A DNA stretch of 62,131 nt. Source: Thraustochytrium sp. TN22 (lineage: Eukaryota > Sar > Bigyra > Thraustochytrida > Thraustochytriidae). The first letter of the stretch is position 1. The number at the start of each line of letters is the position of its first letter. The stretch is from contig JABLUY010000217.1 of the NCBI GenBank assembly GCA_013306675.1, positions 1 to 62,131 on the forward strand, in the 5' to 3' direction. This document shows positions 21,074 through 29,772 of the stretch, one piece after another. The translations under genes and the position numbers were made by a program. The notes under the pieces are model-generated. The model was not told where the DNA came from. It ran no database searches and worked only from the letters and a program-made list of their open reading frames with translations.

Positions 21074-22906
21074 ATGCGGTCGCTGCTGCGCAAGAGCGTG
21101 GGGCGCAAGTCGGGCGAGCGCAAGGCCATGGGCGGGCCGGAGTACGAGAAGCTGGTGATCTGCGATAACGGCAAGGACAACGTGCCGGAGGCGTACGCGG
21201 ACGAGGAGGGCCACGTGGTGGCGCTCATCTCGCAGTCGCGGTCGCCGGGACACAAGAACGTGGGCCAGGATGCGATCGGGCTGGCGAAGCAGGGCAACTG
21301 GGACGTCAAGGTGCTGTGCGACGGGCACGACCGCGACGGGCACGACGTGGCGCGCGCCGTGTGCAAGGAGATGCCGCGCGTGCTGCTGCGCGTGCTGGAG
21401 GAGCGCGAGGACCCGGACGCGGTGCCGACGGAGGAGCTGCTCAAGGAGGTCTTCCGCGAGGTCTCGGACACGGTGTGCTGGACGGGCGACGACGTGCACC
21501 CGGGTATGTTCGTCAAGTGCTTCGGCGGCAAGTGGGAGGGCCGCGTGGGCTTTCTCGCCGAGGGCCGCGACAGCAACAGCGCCGTGCTGGTGGTGGTGGA
21601 CGAGGACGGCTATCACCGGCCGCTGGTGGAGCGCAAGTTCCTCAAGCGCCCCAAGTACACGGGCGGCACTACGTGCGTGCTGACGCTGGTCAACACGCTG
21701 AACGGCGTCTGCCGCATCGCGCAAACGGGCGACTCGCGCGCCATGATCTTCAACATGAACATGTTCGAGGACTCCTTCCTGCAGCCGGTCTTTGGCGTGG
21801 CGGACTACGCGAGCGACGCCATACCGCCCATGGCCATTTGCTCGCCGGCGCACTCGGTCTTCAACCCGTCGGAGCTCCTGCGCCTCAACACGGACTACGC
21901 CGGCGCCTTTGAGATCGACGGCGCCTTTCTGGTCAACCCGCTCACCAAGTTCTCCATTCAGCCCACGCGCGGCATCGGCGACTTTGACGTCTACGGCACC
22001 GGGTACATCTCGGTGCCCGAGGTGTCCTCGCCGTTTGTCATGAAGCCCGGCTCCATGCTGCTCATGGCGAGTGACGGCGTCTTCGACGACCACGTGCTCA
22101 AGACCGAGGAGCTCGTGACCTTCTTCGCCGACAACTGGGACGCCTCCATGCCGCTGGAGAAGGCCGCGCACATGCTGTACGACGAGACTCTGCAGCGCAG
22201 TCTCGCCGGCGGCTACGTCGACGACATCTCCATCATTATGTTCTCGGCGCTCGAGGCGCCGCGCGTGCCGCCGCCCGCCGACCTGAGCGAGGTGGACGAC
22301 TCGCTCACCTCGGGTGAGGCCGACCCGGAGAGCCTTGGCGACGCCGAGGACGGCGACGCGGCCGAGGCCGCCTTGGAGGGCACCGCCGCGGCCGCCGCGC
22401 AAAAGGCCGGCCCCGGCAACCGCCGCTCCCTCCTGGGCGGCCTCATGAAGAAGACGCGCAGCAGGCGCAAGAACAAGCAGCGCGAGGCCGTTACCCTCGA
22501 CGATGAGCGCATCGCCACCAAGCCGGACATCGAGCAGGCCAAGCCGGAGGACCGCCGCAAGACCATCGATCGCACGGAGCGCGCCTCCTACTCGGACTTT
22601 TTGCATGAGGCCTTGCGCGCCCAGGAGGAGGAAGAGGCCCAGGAGGCCGCCGCCGCCGCTGCGCATGAGGCCGACGCCGCCGAGACTGACGAGATGGCGC
22701 AGGCCATCCTCGAACGCTACGCGCGCCGCTACGGTCACACGCCCGAGGATGTGCTCTCCGGCGTGAGCGTCTCCAAGAACGCCGCCAATGTCGGCCGCCG
22801 CGTCTCCGCCTCGATGCAGCGCAGGGCTCTTTTTGAAGAGGAGGAGGCCGACGAGGCCGACGAGGACGCTCCCGGCCGCGGCGCCAAGGGCAAGAAGGGC
22901 AAGTGA
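21074..22906 (+). CDS. Divergent PP2C-like phosphatase with inserted domain and basic/acidic C-terminal tail
   Basis: A 610-residue PPM-fold protein of the plant/protist type. Recognisable PP2C motifs are NVGQDAIGL (~63), VLCDGHDRDGHDVA (~80-93, a longer version of the usual DGHGxxG loop), GGTTCVLTL (~196), TGDSRAMIF (~217), TRGIGDFDVYG (~297), ASDGVFDD (~331) and DDISIIMF (~382). The metal-binding Asp residues appear present, so activity is plausible. Residues ~140-195 form an insert containing GMFVKCFGGKWEGRVGFL, resembling a small KOW/SH3-like barrel (inference). The tail (~400-610) is mixed-charge, with RRSLLGGLMKKTRSRRKNK and Ala/Glu-rich helix, and ends in GAKGKKGK. A second Met at 21128 gives MGGPEYEK, a possible myristoylation start. 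It is not a recent copy of the PP2C at 1417; motifs and layout differ. Confidence 0.85.
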   Translation: MRSLLRKSVGRKSGERKAMGGPEYEKLVICDNGKDNVPEAYADEEGHVVALISQSRSPGHKNVGQDAIGLAKQGNWDVKVLCDGHDRDGHDVARAVCKEMPRVLLRVLEEREDPDAVPTEELLKEVFREVSDTVCWTGDDVHPGMFVKCFGGKWEGRVGFLAEGRDSNSAVLVVVDEDGYHRPLVERKFLKRPKYTGGTTCVLTLVNTLNGVCRIAQTGDSRAMIFNMNMFEDSFLQPVFGVADYASDAIPPMAICSPAHSVFNPSELLRLNTDYAGAFEIDGAFLVNPLTKFSIQPTRGIGDFDVYGTGYISVPEVSSPFVMKPGSMLLMASDGVFDDHVLKTEELVTFFADNWDASMPLEKAAHMLYDETLQRSLAGGYVDDISIIMFSALEAPRVPPPADLSEVDDSLTSGEADPESLGDAEDGDAAEAALEGTAAAAAQKAGPGNRRSLLGGLMKKTRSRRKNKQREAVTLDDERIATKPDIEQAKPEDRRKTIDRTERASYSDFLHEALRAQEEEEAQEAAAAAAHEADAAETDEMAQAILERYARRYGHTPEDVLSGVSVSKNAANVGRRVSASMQRRALFEEEEADEADEDAPGRGAKGKKGK

Positions 22907-23111
22907 GTGATGATGATTTGCGCAATCGCGCGTGCACGCGCGACACCGCGCGTGCCATGTTTTACCCCGCGGGATGTTTTGCGCTGTATGGATGGCTGAC
23001 GACGTTTTGAGAGCCTCCCAGTGCTGCTTCCCCCTCGATGTCAACCTCTGTGTTTCTCTGCTGCTTTCGCAAATCCCAACAATGACCAAGTATGACTCGT
23101 GGTTGTTGTTG

Positions 23112-23112
<1 letters not shown>

Positions 23113-23148
<36 letters not shown>
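23113..23148. repeat. (TGC)12 triplet tract
   Basis: Twelve pure TGC/CTG units in the 3' flank of the PP2C-like gene, followed by degenerate CCTGCTGCTT copies to about 23180. Not coding in either flanking gene. Confidence 0.85.
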
Positions 23149-23150
<2 letters not shown>

Positions 23151-23415
23151 CCTGCTGCTTCCTGCTGCTTTTTGCTGCCGCATCACCTTGCACAGTCGCA
23201 ATGCGGCAGACGTTGCCCGTTTTTCTCTTCTCTATTCAAGTTTCTGACTAAAGGTGGCGTCTCGCAGAGAAGGAAGACGAGAGACTGGGAGCAGGTACGG
23301 TCTTTTTGTCACTTCACCATCGTCATGTGCCGAGTCATCATGCCGAATGCGCAAGTCCGGGTGCAGTGTGCAGTGTGCGCGATGCGCGATGCGCAATGCG
23401 AATACGCACTTGAGG

Positions 23416-23475
23416 GCGCAGAGCGTATTTGCATTGCGCAGAGCGTATTTGCATTGCGCAGAGCGCTCCGCGCAG
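23416..23475. repeat. 20-bp tandem repeat
   Basis: The unit GCGCAGAGCGTATTTGCATT occurs twice in full (23416 and 23436). A third, diverged copy starts at 23456. Confidence 0.8.
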
Positions 23476-23525
23476 TGCGCGTTTGCATTGCGTAGAGCCT
23501 TGCGACCTCCCTTACGAGCTACATC

Positions 23526-23955
23526 CAGCCAGGAAAGAACGATCTTTGGTGTTGATTGCGACGTTGGTAGGGTACAAGCGTTCTTGCAGGATGTTCACAG
23601 CTCGGTGATTCAGATCTTCGGTGATGCAGATCTTCTTTCCTTGAGGAAATCCAGGCCTTTTCACTCAGCCAGGAGAGAACGATCTCTGGTGCTGATTGCG
23701 ATATTGGTTCACAGCCCGGTGATGCAGAGCTTCTTTCCTTGAGGAAATCCAGGCCTTTTCACTCAGCCAGGAGAGAACGATCTCTGGTGCTGATTGCGAT
23801 ATTGGTTCACAGCCCGGTGATGCAGAGCTTCTTTCCTTGAGGAAATCCAGGCCATTTACAATCAGCCAGGAAAGAACGAACTTTGGTGTTGATTGCGATG
23901 TTGGTTCACTGCAGAGCTTCTTTCCTTGAGGAATCCAGGCCTTTTCACTCGCTCA
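23526..23955. repeat. ~98-bp tandem repeat, four copies
   Basis: Copies start with CAGCCAGGA at 23526, 23666, 23764 and 23863. Copies 2 and 3 are nearly identical and 98 bp apart; copy 4 lacks an internal segment; copy 1 carries an insertion of about 40 bp. Each copy includes GAGCTTCTTTCCTTGAGGAA-like sequence. No conserved open frame runs through the array. Confidence 0.85.
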
Positions 23956-24150
23956 GGTGCACTCTTTGCACAGGCAACGCTCGGCGCACTTGCACGCAAA
24001 AGTGGGAAAAGGAGAAGAGTGCCGCGAGCAACAGGCAAATGAGACCAAGCTCAGGCCGCGGTTGGCTACGATAAAGCAGACAGGCAGATAGGGGTTTTCG
24101 ACAATGGTATGTGTGTGTGCGCGCGCGAGGCAACGTGAATGAAAGCTAGT

Positions 24151-25773
24151 CTACTCCTTGGTCTTCTTCTTCTTCTTCTTGGGCTTGTCGTCTTCGTCCT
24201 TGGCCTTCTTGGCCTTCTTCTCCTTCTTGTCCTTCTTCTCCTTCTTGGCAGACTTGGGCTCGGCGTCCTTCTTCTTGTCCTTCTTGGACTTCTTCTTGGT
24301 CAGGACGGGGGCCTCCTCCTCCTCGTCGCTGCTGTCCTCCTCGGCGGCCTTGGCCTCCTCCTCGTCGTCACTGTCCTCCTCGTCGCCGCTCTCGACGGCG
24401 GCGGCGGCGGCAGCGCGCTTGCGTTTCTTGGGGGTGGTAGAGGGAGCGGCGCCGTCGATGGCCTTGACAAGGGCGGCGGCCTCCTCGGCAGCCTCCCGCA
24501 TGACGTCAATGTTCTTCTTGGGCGTGGCGCCAGTGTCGTAAAAGGCGAGGCGCTCCTCAACCTGCTCCTTGAGCTTCTCGCCGTAGGCCGGGTTAGGCAC
24601 CTCGGCGAAGTAGTCAATGCGAGCGGCGATGGCGCACTTGTTGGCGAGGTAGCGCGAGATGCGGCCCTTGTTCTTGGCGCCAGCGCGGCCGATGAAGCTG
24701 GAGTGGAAGATGAGGCCGTACTTGGGCGTGTTGCCCTTGGTCTTGAGCGCGCGGAAGAGAGCCTTCTCGGCACCAAGGATCTGGATGGTGGAGGCCGGGT
24801 ACTTGGCGAGGTTTACGAGGCTGCCGGCATGGGAGATTAACCTGGCCGCCACCGGCTCGCCGATGAGCGCCGCGAGGTTAGGCGCGACGATGGACATCTT
24901 CTCGAGCAGGTACGCGTGGAGCTCCTTGCGGTACTTGGCGAGCTCGACAACGCGGTCCGCGAACTGGCTGAGGTTGAGCATGTCAATATCGGAGCAGTCG
25001 AAGCCCATGGAGGCGCGCGCCGCGTCGAGAATCTGCTGGGAGACCTCCTCGTCCATGGTGATCTCCGTGAGGCCGGCCAGCGAGTCGTCCGTGAGCGTGC
25101 TGCGCGCGCCGATGAACTGCACGAGGCGCGCGAAGATGTACGAGTCGGAGACCACCTTTTGCAGCTCCGGGAAGCGCCACGAGTACCACTCCTTGACGCG
25201 CATGGCGCACGTGTTGACGTCCTTGTCCAGCTGGTCAAGCAGGCAGATGCTCTGGATGATCATGTTGTCCTGGCGGTTCACGTTGAACTTGACCTTGGCG
25301 CGCGAGTAACTGTGGCCCAGACCCAGCTGCGCCTTCTCCGAGGCGCCGCCGTCCAGCTGCTTAACGAAGCGCGTCAGGTGCATGCGCACGCCGCGCAGCA
25401 GCTCCAGCACCGTCTCGTCCGCCTTGCACGGAATCTCCGTCTCCTCGCGGATCGCCGACGCCAGGTTGGGCGCCGTCACGCCCAGCGCCTGGCCGTGCTT
25501 GGCCATCTTGGACCCCTTGGGCAGGTTCGCCGTCAGGAAGGTCGCCAGGTCCTCGGGCACCAGGTTCTCCGAGATCTTCATGATGTTCTCCAGCGCATTC
25601 TCCGCGCTCGTGAACGGCTGGAAGGCCTTGAGCTTCACGATCTTGCTGAAGCGCTCCAGCTCCGTCACCGTCGCCTGCAGCTGCTCCTTGCCCAGCGCCA
25701 CCTCGTCCGCCTCAATCACCTCGAACAGACCGTACCCGGACGCCGCCTCCAGCAGCAGGAACAGGCCCGACAT
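24151..25773 (-). CDS. NOP56: Nucleolar protein NOP56, box C/D snoRNP core
   Basis: A core protein of box C/D snoRNPs in the nucleolus, which direct rRNA 2'-O-methylation with fibrillarin, NOP58 and 15.5K/Snu13. It is 540 residues from [19 protein letters not shown], which matches the start of the family's N-terminal domain; the frame stays open to 25923, but that part is Arg/Gly-rich leader. [19 protein letters not shown] (~150) and [20 protein letters not shown] precede the coiled coil. The NOP domain carries [20 protein letters not shown] and [19 protein letters not shown]; the latter separates NOP56 from NOP58. The tail is the expected Lys/Glu-rich low-complexity region, ending KKKKKKTKE. 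It is intronless here, so it hosts no intronic snoRNA. Confidence 0.96.
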   Translation of the reverse strand: MSGLFLLLEAASGYGLFEVIEADEVALGKEQLQATVTELERFSKIVKLKAFQPFTSAENALENIMKISENLVPEDLATFLTANLPKGSKMAKHGQALGVTAPNLASAIREETEIPCKADETVLELLRGVRMHLTRFVKQLDGGASEKAQLGLGHSYSRAKVKFNVNRQDNMIIQSICLLDQLDKDVNTCAMRVKEWYSWRFPELQKVVSDSYIFARLVQFIGARSTLTDDSLAGLTEITMDEEVSQQILDAARASMGFDCSDIDMLNLSQFADRVVELAKYRKELHAYLLEKMSIVAPNLAALIGEPVAARLISHAGSLVNLAKYPASTIQILGAEKALFRALKTKGNTPKYGLIFHSSFIGRAGAKNKGRISRYLANKCAIAARIDYFAEVPNPAYGEKLKEQVEERLAFYDTGATPKKNIDVMREAAEEAAALVKAIDGAAPSTTPKKRKRAAAAAAVESGDEEDSDDEEEAKAAEEDSSDEEEEAPVLTKKKSKKDKKKDAEPKSAKKEKKDKKEKKAKKAKDEDDKPKKKKKKTKE

Positions 25774-26170
25774 CCTGCCCGCCGCCCGCCCGCCCCGCCG
25801 CCCGCCGTCGCCGCGATCGATGCTCCACGGCCGCGCGCCGCGATTCCGTCTGCCGCGCCGCCGCCGCCGCGCCGCGCCTGCCACCACCCGCGGGACCCGG
25901 TCCACCCAGCCCGCCAGGGCCACCCATGCCCCCGTAAGGCGGCCCCGGCCGCGCCGCCGCTGCTCCGCCCCGGCGCGGGCCGCCCGCGCTACCAGACGCG
26001 CCTAAGGTGGGACGCTCCGCGTGCGTACCGCCTGGCGAGAGCTAGCCTCTGATGAGGGCTAGCTAGCCTCAGATTGATGAGGGCGGCGTGCTGGAGATCG
26101 TGGAGACGGAGGACTCGGAGGGCCGGGAAAGCCTGGCACGGGCAGAGTTGCGGACGCCGCGAGATGATCG

Positions 26171-26284
26171 GAGAGCCTCGCAGAAATGCCCATGCCGCGA
26201 GATGTGGAGAGAGCCTCGCAGAAATGCCCATGCCGCGAGATGAGGAGAGAGCCTCGCAGAAATGCCCATGCCGCGAGCTGAGGA
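26171..26284. repeat. 38-bp tandem repeat, three copies
   Basis: Units begin GAGAGCCTCGCAGAAATGCC at 26171, 26209 and 26247, exactly 38 bp apart and almost identical. The period is not a multiple of three, which argues against coding. Confidence 0.9.
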
Positions 26285-26668
26285 GCTCGGCGGGTCATGG
26301 CAGGCAGGCAGGCAGGCTGGCAGGCAGGCAGGTGGGTAGCATGCAGACGAACTTTTGTTCTTATTTTGATAGATTGCAACGTGTCTGTCATCATCTGTCA
26401 AGGTTGTTGCTTCTGCTCCTGCTTCTTCGCGCGCGAGAGCAGCAGCAACATTTCGCTCACATCAAGCCGGGACCTACGTCCAGGTACTTATTTTCGCGCT
26501 TGCCCTGCTTCATGAACATGTAAAAGATGACCTACTACCGGACACATGACGGTCAACACAGCTTGAACCAAGAAAAAAGCTTTTGCTTCGTCCCAAAAGG
26601 AATCCTTTGCTTTGAGACTTTCGGTGCAGCGCTGTGTTCAGGTCACTGAATTGAAAGCGACCAAAAGC

Positions 26669-26677
26669 AAAAAAAAA
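26669..26677 (-). terminator. RNA polymerase III T9 terminator of tRNA-Lys
   Basis: Nine consecutive A on +, read as T9 on the tRNA strand, starting about 10 nt after the discriminator base. Confidence 0.85.
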
Positions 26678-26686
26678 TTGGACAAT

Positions 26687-26783
26687 TTCCCCCCGAGGGG
26701 ATCGAACCCTCGACCATTTGATGATGTCCTGTGCGCCAGAGGCGCGATAAGAGTCAAACGCTCTACCGCTGAGCTAGGGAGGA
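26687..26783 (-). tRNA. tRNA-Lys(CTT) with a 25-nt intron
   Basis: On the minus strand the acceptor TCCTCCC pairs with GGGGGGA (one T-G wobble). The D arm is GCTC-AGCGGTA-GAGC, the anticodon stem TTTGA/TCAAA and the T arm GAGGG-TTCGATC-CCCTC, all perfectly paired. The anticodon CTT is at 26749-26751. The intron occupies 26723-26747, one base 3' of the anticodon, as is standard in eukaryotes. It carries a perfect GCGCC-TCT-GGCGC hairpin and an AGG that can pair with the anticodon (with one G-U). The mature length is 72 nt without CCA, which is not encoded. The A box TAGCTCAGCGG and B box GGTTCGATCCC are intact. Confidence 0.95.
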
Positions 26784-27990
26784 TTGAGCTTGCGCTCATC
26801 GGATGACGAAGTGAATCGCCTGTTTCCCGTTCCTTGGCTGATACGTTCCCCCTGACGCTTATATAATCTTTGAAAGCTGTGAATAACGCGAGTCCTTCTC
26901 ATCACTGGCAGGCCTGGCAGGCCCTGGCAGGCCGTCGCGCGCCGTCGCAGGCCATCGCAGGCTCCAAGTGGGCAGCTGCGCGGTTCCTGCGCGGACCCTG
27001 CGTGCGCCGTGGCCGCGCTCAGCCGCAAGTTGCTGGCCGTGTCTGGCCCCACGCGTCGCCCACGGACGAGCGTGCAGCGCACGGGCAGCGCAGTCGCCGC
27101 AGTTGTCGCCAATCCATGCTTGCGCGAGCGAAGACGTCGGCGCCCTCCAAGTCGGTTGCGGGGACGAGGATGACGCGTCCAAGGCACACGCCGCCGCACG
27201 TCACGCCGCGCTCCTCCTCCTCGTCACCGCCACGACGAGCCTGAGCACCTCAAGCAGCAGCAGCAGCAGCGCCAAGTGGGCCTCCAGCCGGCAGCACAAG
27301 AAGTCGCAGCGTCGATCGATCCGCTCGATCGATGCGTCAACTTGGATGTTGTGGCCAGCGCTGGCCCGCAGCGCTGCGCAGCGCACCGCAGCGCCGCGCA
27401 GCGCCGCGCAGCGCAGCGCACCGCAGCGCAGGCTCGGCGGCTTGCAGGGGCCCAAATCGGCGGCGACAAAAGCACGGCGCTCCCGCGTGCTTGTCTGCAG
27501 GCAGGCAGGCGGGCAGGCACGACGACGTCGGCGGCGCGGGGCTGCGCAGGCGCCGCGCTCGCCGGCGGGCGATTTGTCTCTCTCGCGCGCGCTGCCGCCG
27601 GCCGCGCGGCGCGGCGCGGCGCGGCGCGGCTTGCGGGCTTGGCTTGCCTGGCTGCCCCGATTCGACTCGCCATCGATTGGCCGGCGGTTTGGTCTGGTTG
27701 GGGCTGGTTTGGTTTGGTTTGAACTGGAATTGATTTTTTGAATTGGCTTGACTCGGACTCGACTGCCAGTGGAGGCGGCTTCGGCGGAGTATCTGCGGCC
27801 CGAGTCGCCGGCGCAGGCGCGGCAGAGCAGACCCGGCGACGAGAGCGGCAGCGGGCGGGCGTCGGTCGGGGGTCGGCGCGGCGGCGGCGGAGCGCGCGGC
27901 GAGAGGCGGGCGGCAGTCCCCGAGCAGGCCAGCGGCGCGCAGCAGCGGCGGGAGGAGGGAGCGGAGGCTCGAGGGAGGTCGGTGCGCAGG
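26784..27990. other. Upstream region of the PDH E1-alpha gene
   Basis: About 1.2 kb of GC-rich DNA with repeated GCAGGCC words (26910-26965), GCGCAGCGC words (27355-27430), GGCGC pentamers (27603-27632) and a TGGTTTGG run (27690-27722). The E1-alpha frame is open back to 27748, but the extension lacks conserved content. No other gene is seen. Confidence 0.55.
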
Positions 27991-29193
27991 ATGCAGGCCG
28001 CCCTGAAGCTGGCGACGCGCGGCGCCGCGGCGCCGCGCGCGGCGCGCGCCATGAGCAGCAGCGCGAGCCACACGTTCGAGCTGCCGGTGGAGTTCATGGG
28101 CCACAACATCGACACGCCGCCGCAGCAGGCGGAGGCCACCAAGGAGGAGCTCGAGCACTACCACCGGCAAATGTACACTATTCGCCGCATGGAGATCGCG
28201 GCGGACGGCGAGTACAAGGCGCGCAACATCCGCGGCTTCTGCCACCTGTACGACGGCCAGGAGGCCGTGGCCCAGGGCATCGAGGCTGCCTTCACGCGCG
28301 AGGACGACGTCATCACCACCTACCGCTGCCACGGCATGGCGTACGTGCGCGGCGCCTCGGTGCAGGCCATCTTCGAGGAGCTCTTCGGCTTCAGCAACGG
28401 CGTCTCGCGCGGCAAGGGCGGCTCCATGCACATGTACAGCAAGGAGGCCAACTTCTACGGCGGCGCCGCCATCGTCGGCGCCCAGGTGCCCATCGGCGCC
28501 GGCCTCGCCTTCAGCCACAAGTACCGCCAGAAGAAGGAGGGCGAGAAGATGAACGTCTCCATCGCCATGTACGGCGACGGCTCCGCCAACCAGGGCCAGT
28601 GCTGGGAGGCCGCCAACATGGCCGGCCTCTGGGGCCTGCCCTGCATCTTCGCCTGCGAGAACAACGAGTACGGCATGGGCACCAGCAGCAACCGCTCGTC
28701 CTTCATCACCGAGTACTACAAGCAGGGCAACAAGATCCCCGGTATCTGGATCGACGGCATGGACGTGCTCGCCGTCCGCGAGGGCATGAAGTTCGCCAAG
28801 GAGTACTGCGGCTCCGGCAACGGCCCGCTCTACGTTGAGCTCAAGACCTACCGCTACCACGGCCACTCCATGTCGGACCCCGGCATCTCCTACCGTACCC
28901 GCGACGAGGTCACCTCGGTTCGCTCCAGCCGCGACCCCATCGAGCTCACCAAGAAGCGCCTCATCGAGGCCGGCTGGGCCACCGAGGACGATCTCAAGGC
29001 CGTCGAGAAGGAGATCCGCGGCGAGGTGCAGGACGCCCTCAAGGCCGCCAAGCAGGGCAGCTTCCCCGACCCCGCCGAGCTCGCCACCGACATTTTCACC
29101 ACCGGCAAGAAGATCGGCAGCGGCCCGCGCCTCGAGTCCGAGATGCCCGAGCGCGTCCGCATGCCCGACCTTTACAAGACCTTTTACAACTAA
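27991..29193 (+). CDS. Pyruvate dehydrogenase E1 component subunit alpha, mitochondrial
   Basis: The thiamine-diphosphate-dependent E1-alpha subunit of the mitochondrial pyruvate dehydrogenase complex, which decarboxylates pyruvate and passes the acetyl group to E2. It is 400 residues, the usual length. The chosen Met starts MQAALKLATRGAAAPRAARA, an Arg/Ala-rich presequence without acids. MEIAADGEYKARNIRGFCHL, a glycine-rich Lys-Gly-Gly-Ser-Met-His segment (~150), the ThDP-Mg motif GDGSANQGQ (~195) to ENNEYGMGT (~224), and the phosphorylation loop YRYHGHSMSDPG with YRTRDEV (~290-310) are all present. The conserved Ser residues imply control by PDH kinase and phosphatase. The E1-beta gene is not in this window. 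Codon use is strongly G/C at third positions. Confidence 0.97.
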   Translation: MQAALKLATRGAAAPRAARAMSSSASHTFELPVEFMGHNIDTPPQQAEATKEELEHYHRQMYTIRRMEIAADGEYKARNIRGFCHLYDGQEAVAQGIEAAFTREDDVITTYRCHGMAYVRGASVQAIFEELFGFSNGVSRGKGGSMHMYSKEANFYGGAAIVGAQVPIGAGLAFSHKYRQKKEGEKMNVSIAMYGDGSANQGQCWEAANMAGLWGLPCIFACENNEYGMGTSSNRSSFITEYYKQGNKIPGIWIDGMDVLAVREGMKFAKEYCGSGNGPLYVELKTYRYHGHSMSDPGISYRTRDEVTSVRSSRDPIELTKKRLIEAGWATEDDLKAVEKEIRGEVQDALKAAKQGSFPDPAELATDIFTTGKKIGSGPRLESEMPERVRMPDLYKTFYN

Positions 29194-29772
29194 AAATGCA
29201 AGAGGCACGAGCTCCGGCTCCTTGCGAGCGACCTGCTGCTACTGTTGAACCAACCAATACGCAACCAATTCAACTTCCTGTGAGTGACGCTGTGTCGGAG
29301 ATTTCAAAAATGCACCACCTTGTTGAACGAGAGGCTCGTGCTCGCCTTCGCAACAAGCTTGTCTCAGCTTTCCTATTAGCAAGTGAGATCGGCTGCGCAG
29401 GTGTCACGCCATCTGGCTCCTGTACATGCTGGAGCACCAGCAATCGCAGCGGCTCGCATTCCTGCAGCGGCCCGCATTTCTGCAGGCCCTGGGCGCTGGC
29501 GATGCTCTCGCTCCCGCTCTCTCCCGCTCTCTCTCTCTCTCTTTCTCTCTCTCACTCACTCACTCAATCTTGCGCTTGCAGTTGGTCCGTGTCAGTGCAT
29601 GTCGAAAGGTACGTACGATCAGGGTTCCATGCTCGTCTCGTCGCTCGCTTGCTCATGCCAGTTCAGTGCCCAATGGCATCCGTGGCTGCATGCACCAGCT
29701 GCGCCGGGCGCGCGTCTATGCATTTTTATCCCTCTTGCCTCACTGTCAGGAGGCCCGCGCTCATGCTCCTCC
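29194..29772. other. Convergent 3' region of PDH E1-alpha and the SH3b protein
   Basis: About 580 bp. It starts A/T-richer (a likely polyadenylation zone) and contains a CT-rich run at 29515-29570 ending in (ACTC)n. No conserved frame is seen. Confidence 0.55.

Larger units (their letters stand above)
22907..24150. other. Convergent 3' region between PP2C-like and NOP56 genes, repeat-rich
   Basis: About 1.24 kb, more A/T-rich than its surroundings. It contains a (CTG)12 tract, a 20-bp tandem repeat and a set of ~98-bp tandem repeats, described separately. A GTGATGA word (22908) and a CTGA word (about 22995) mimic C and D boxes, but no closing stem is evident, so I do not call a snoRNA. Confidence 0.6.
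25774..26686. other. NOP56 upstream region and DNA up to the tRNA gene
   Basis: A GC-rich NOP56 leader (to about 26000), CTAGC palindromes at 26040-26072, the 38-bp triple repeat (below), a GGCAGGCA run near 26300-26335 and then A/T-richer DNA approaching the tRNA. No protein gene is seen. Confidence 0.55.

Noticed and set aside
22905-23000. Box C/D snoRNA candidate (GTGATGA ... CTGA)
   Set aside because: No terminal stem, no C'/D' pair and no rRNA-complementary guide could be recognised.
20771-23089. 772-codon - frame antisense to the PP2C-like gene
   Set aside because: Same artefact: composition follows the reverse complement of the conserved gene and extends through repeats.
23416-23955. 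CRISPR-like array
   Set aside because: Repeats are directly abutting without unique spacers of constant length, and the genome is eukaryotic.
24151-25773. NOP58 rather than NOP56
   Set aside because: [19 protein letters not shown] is the NOP56 version of this segment; NOP58 differs here.
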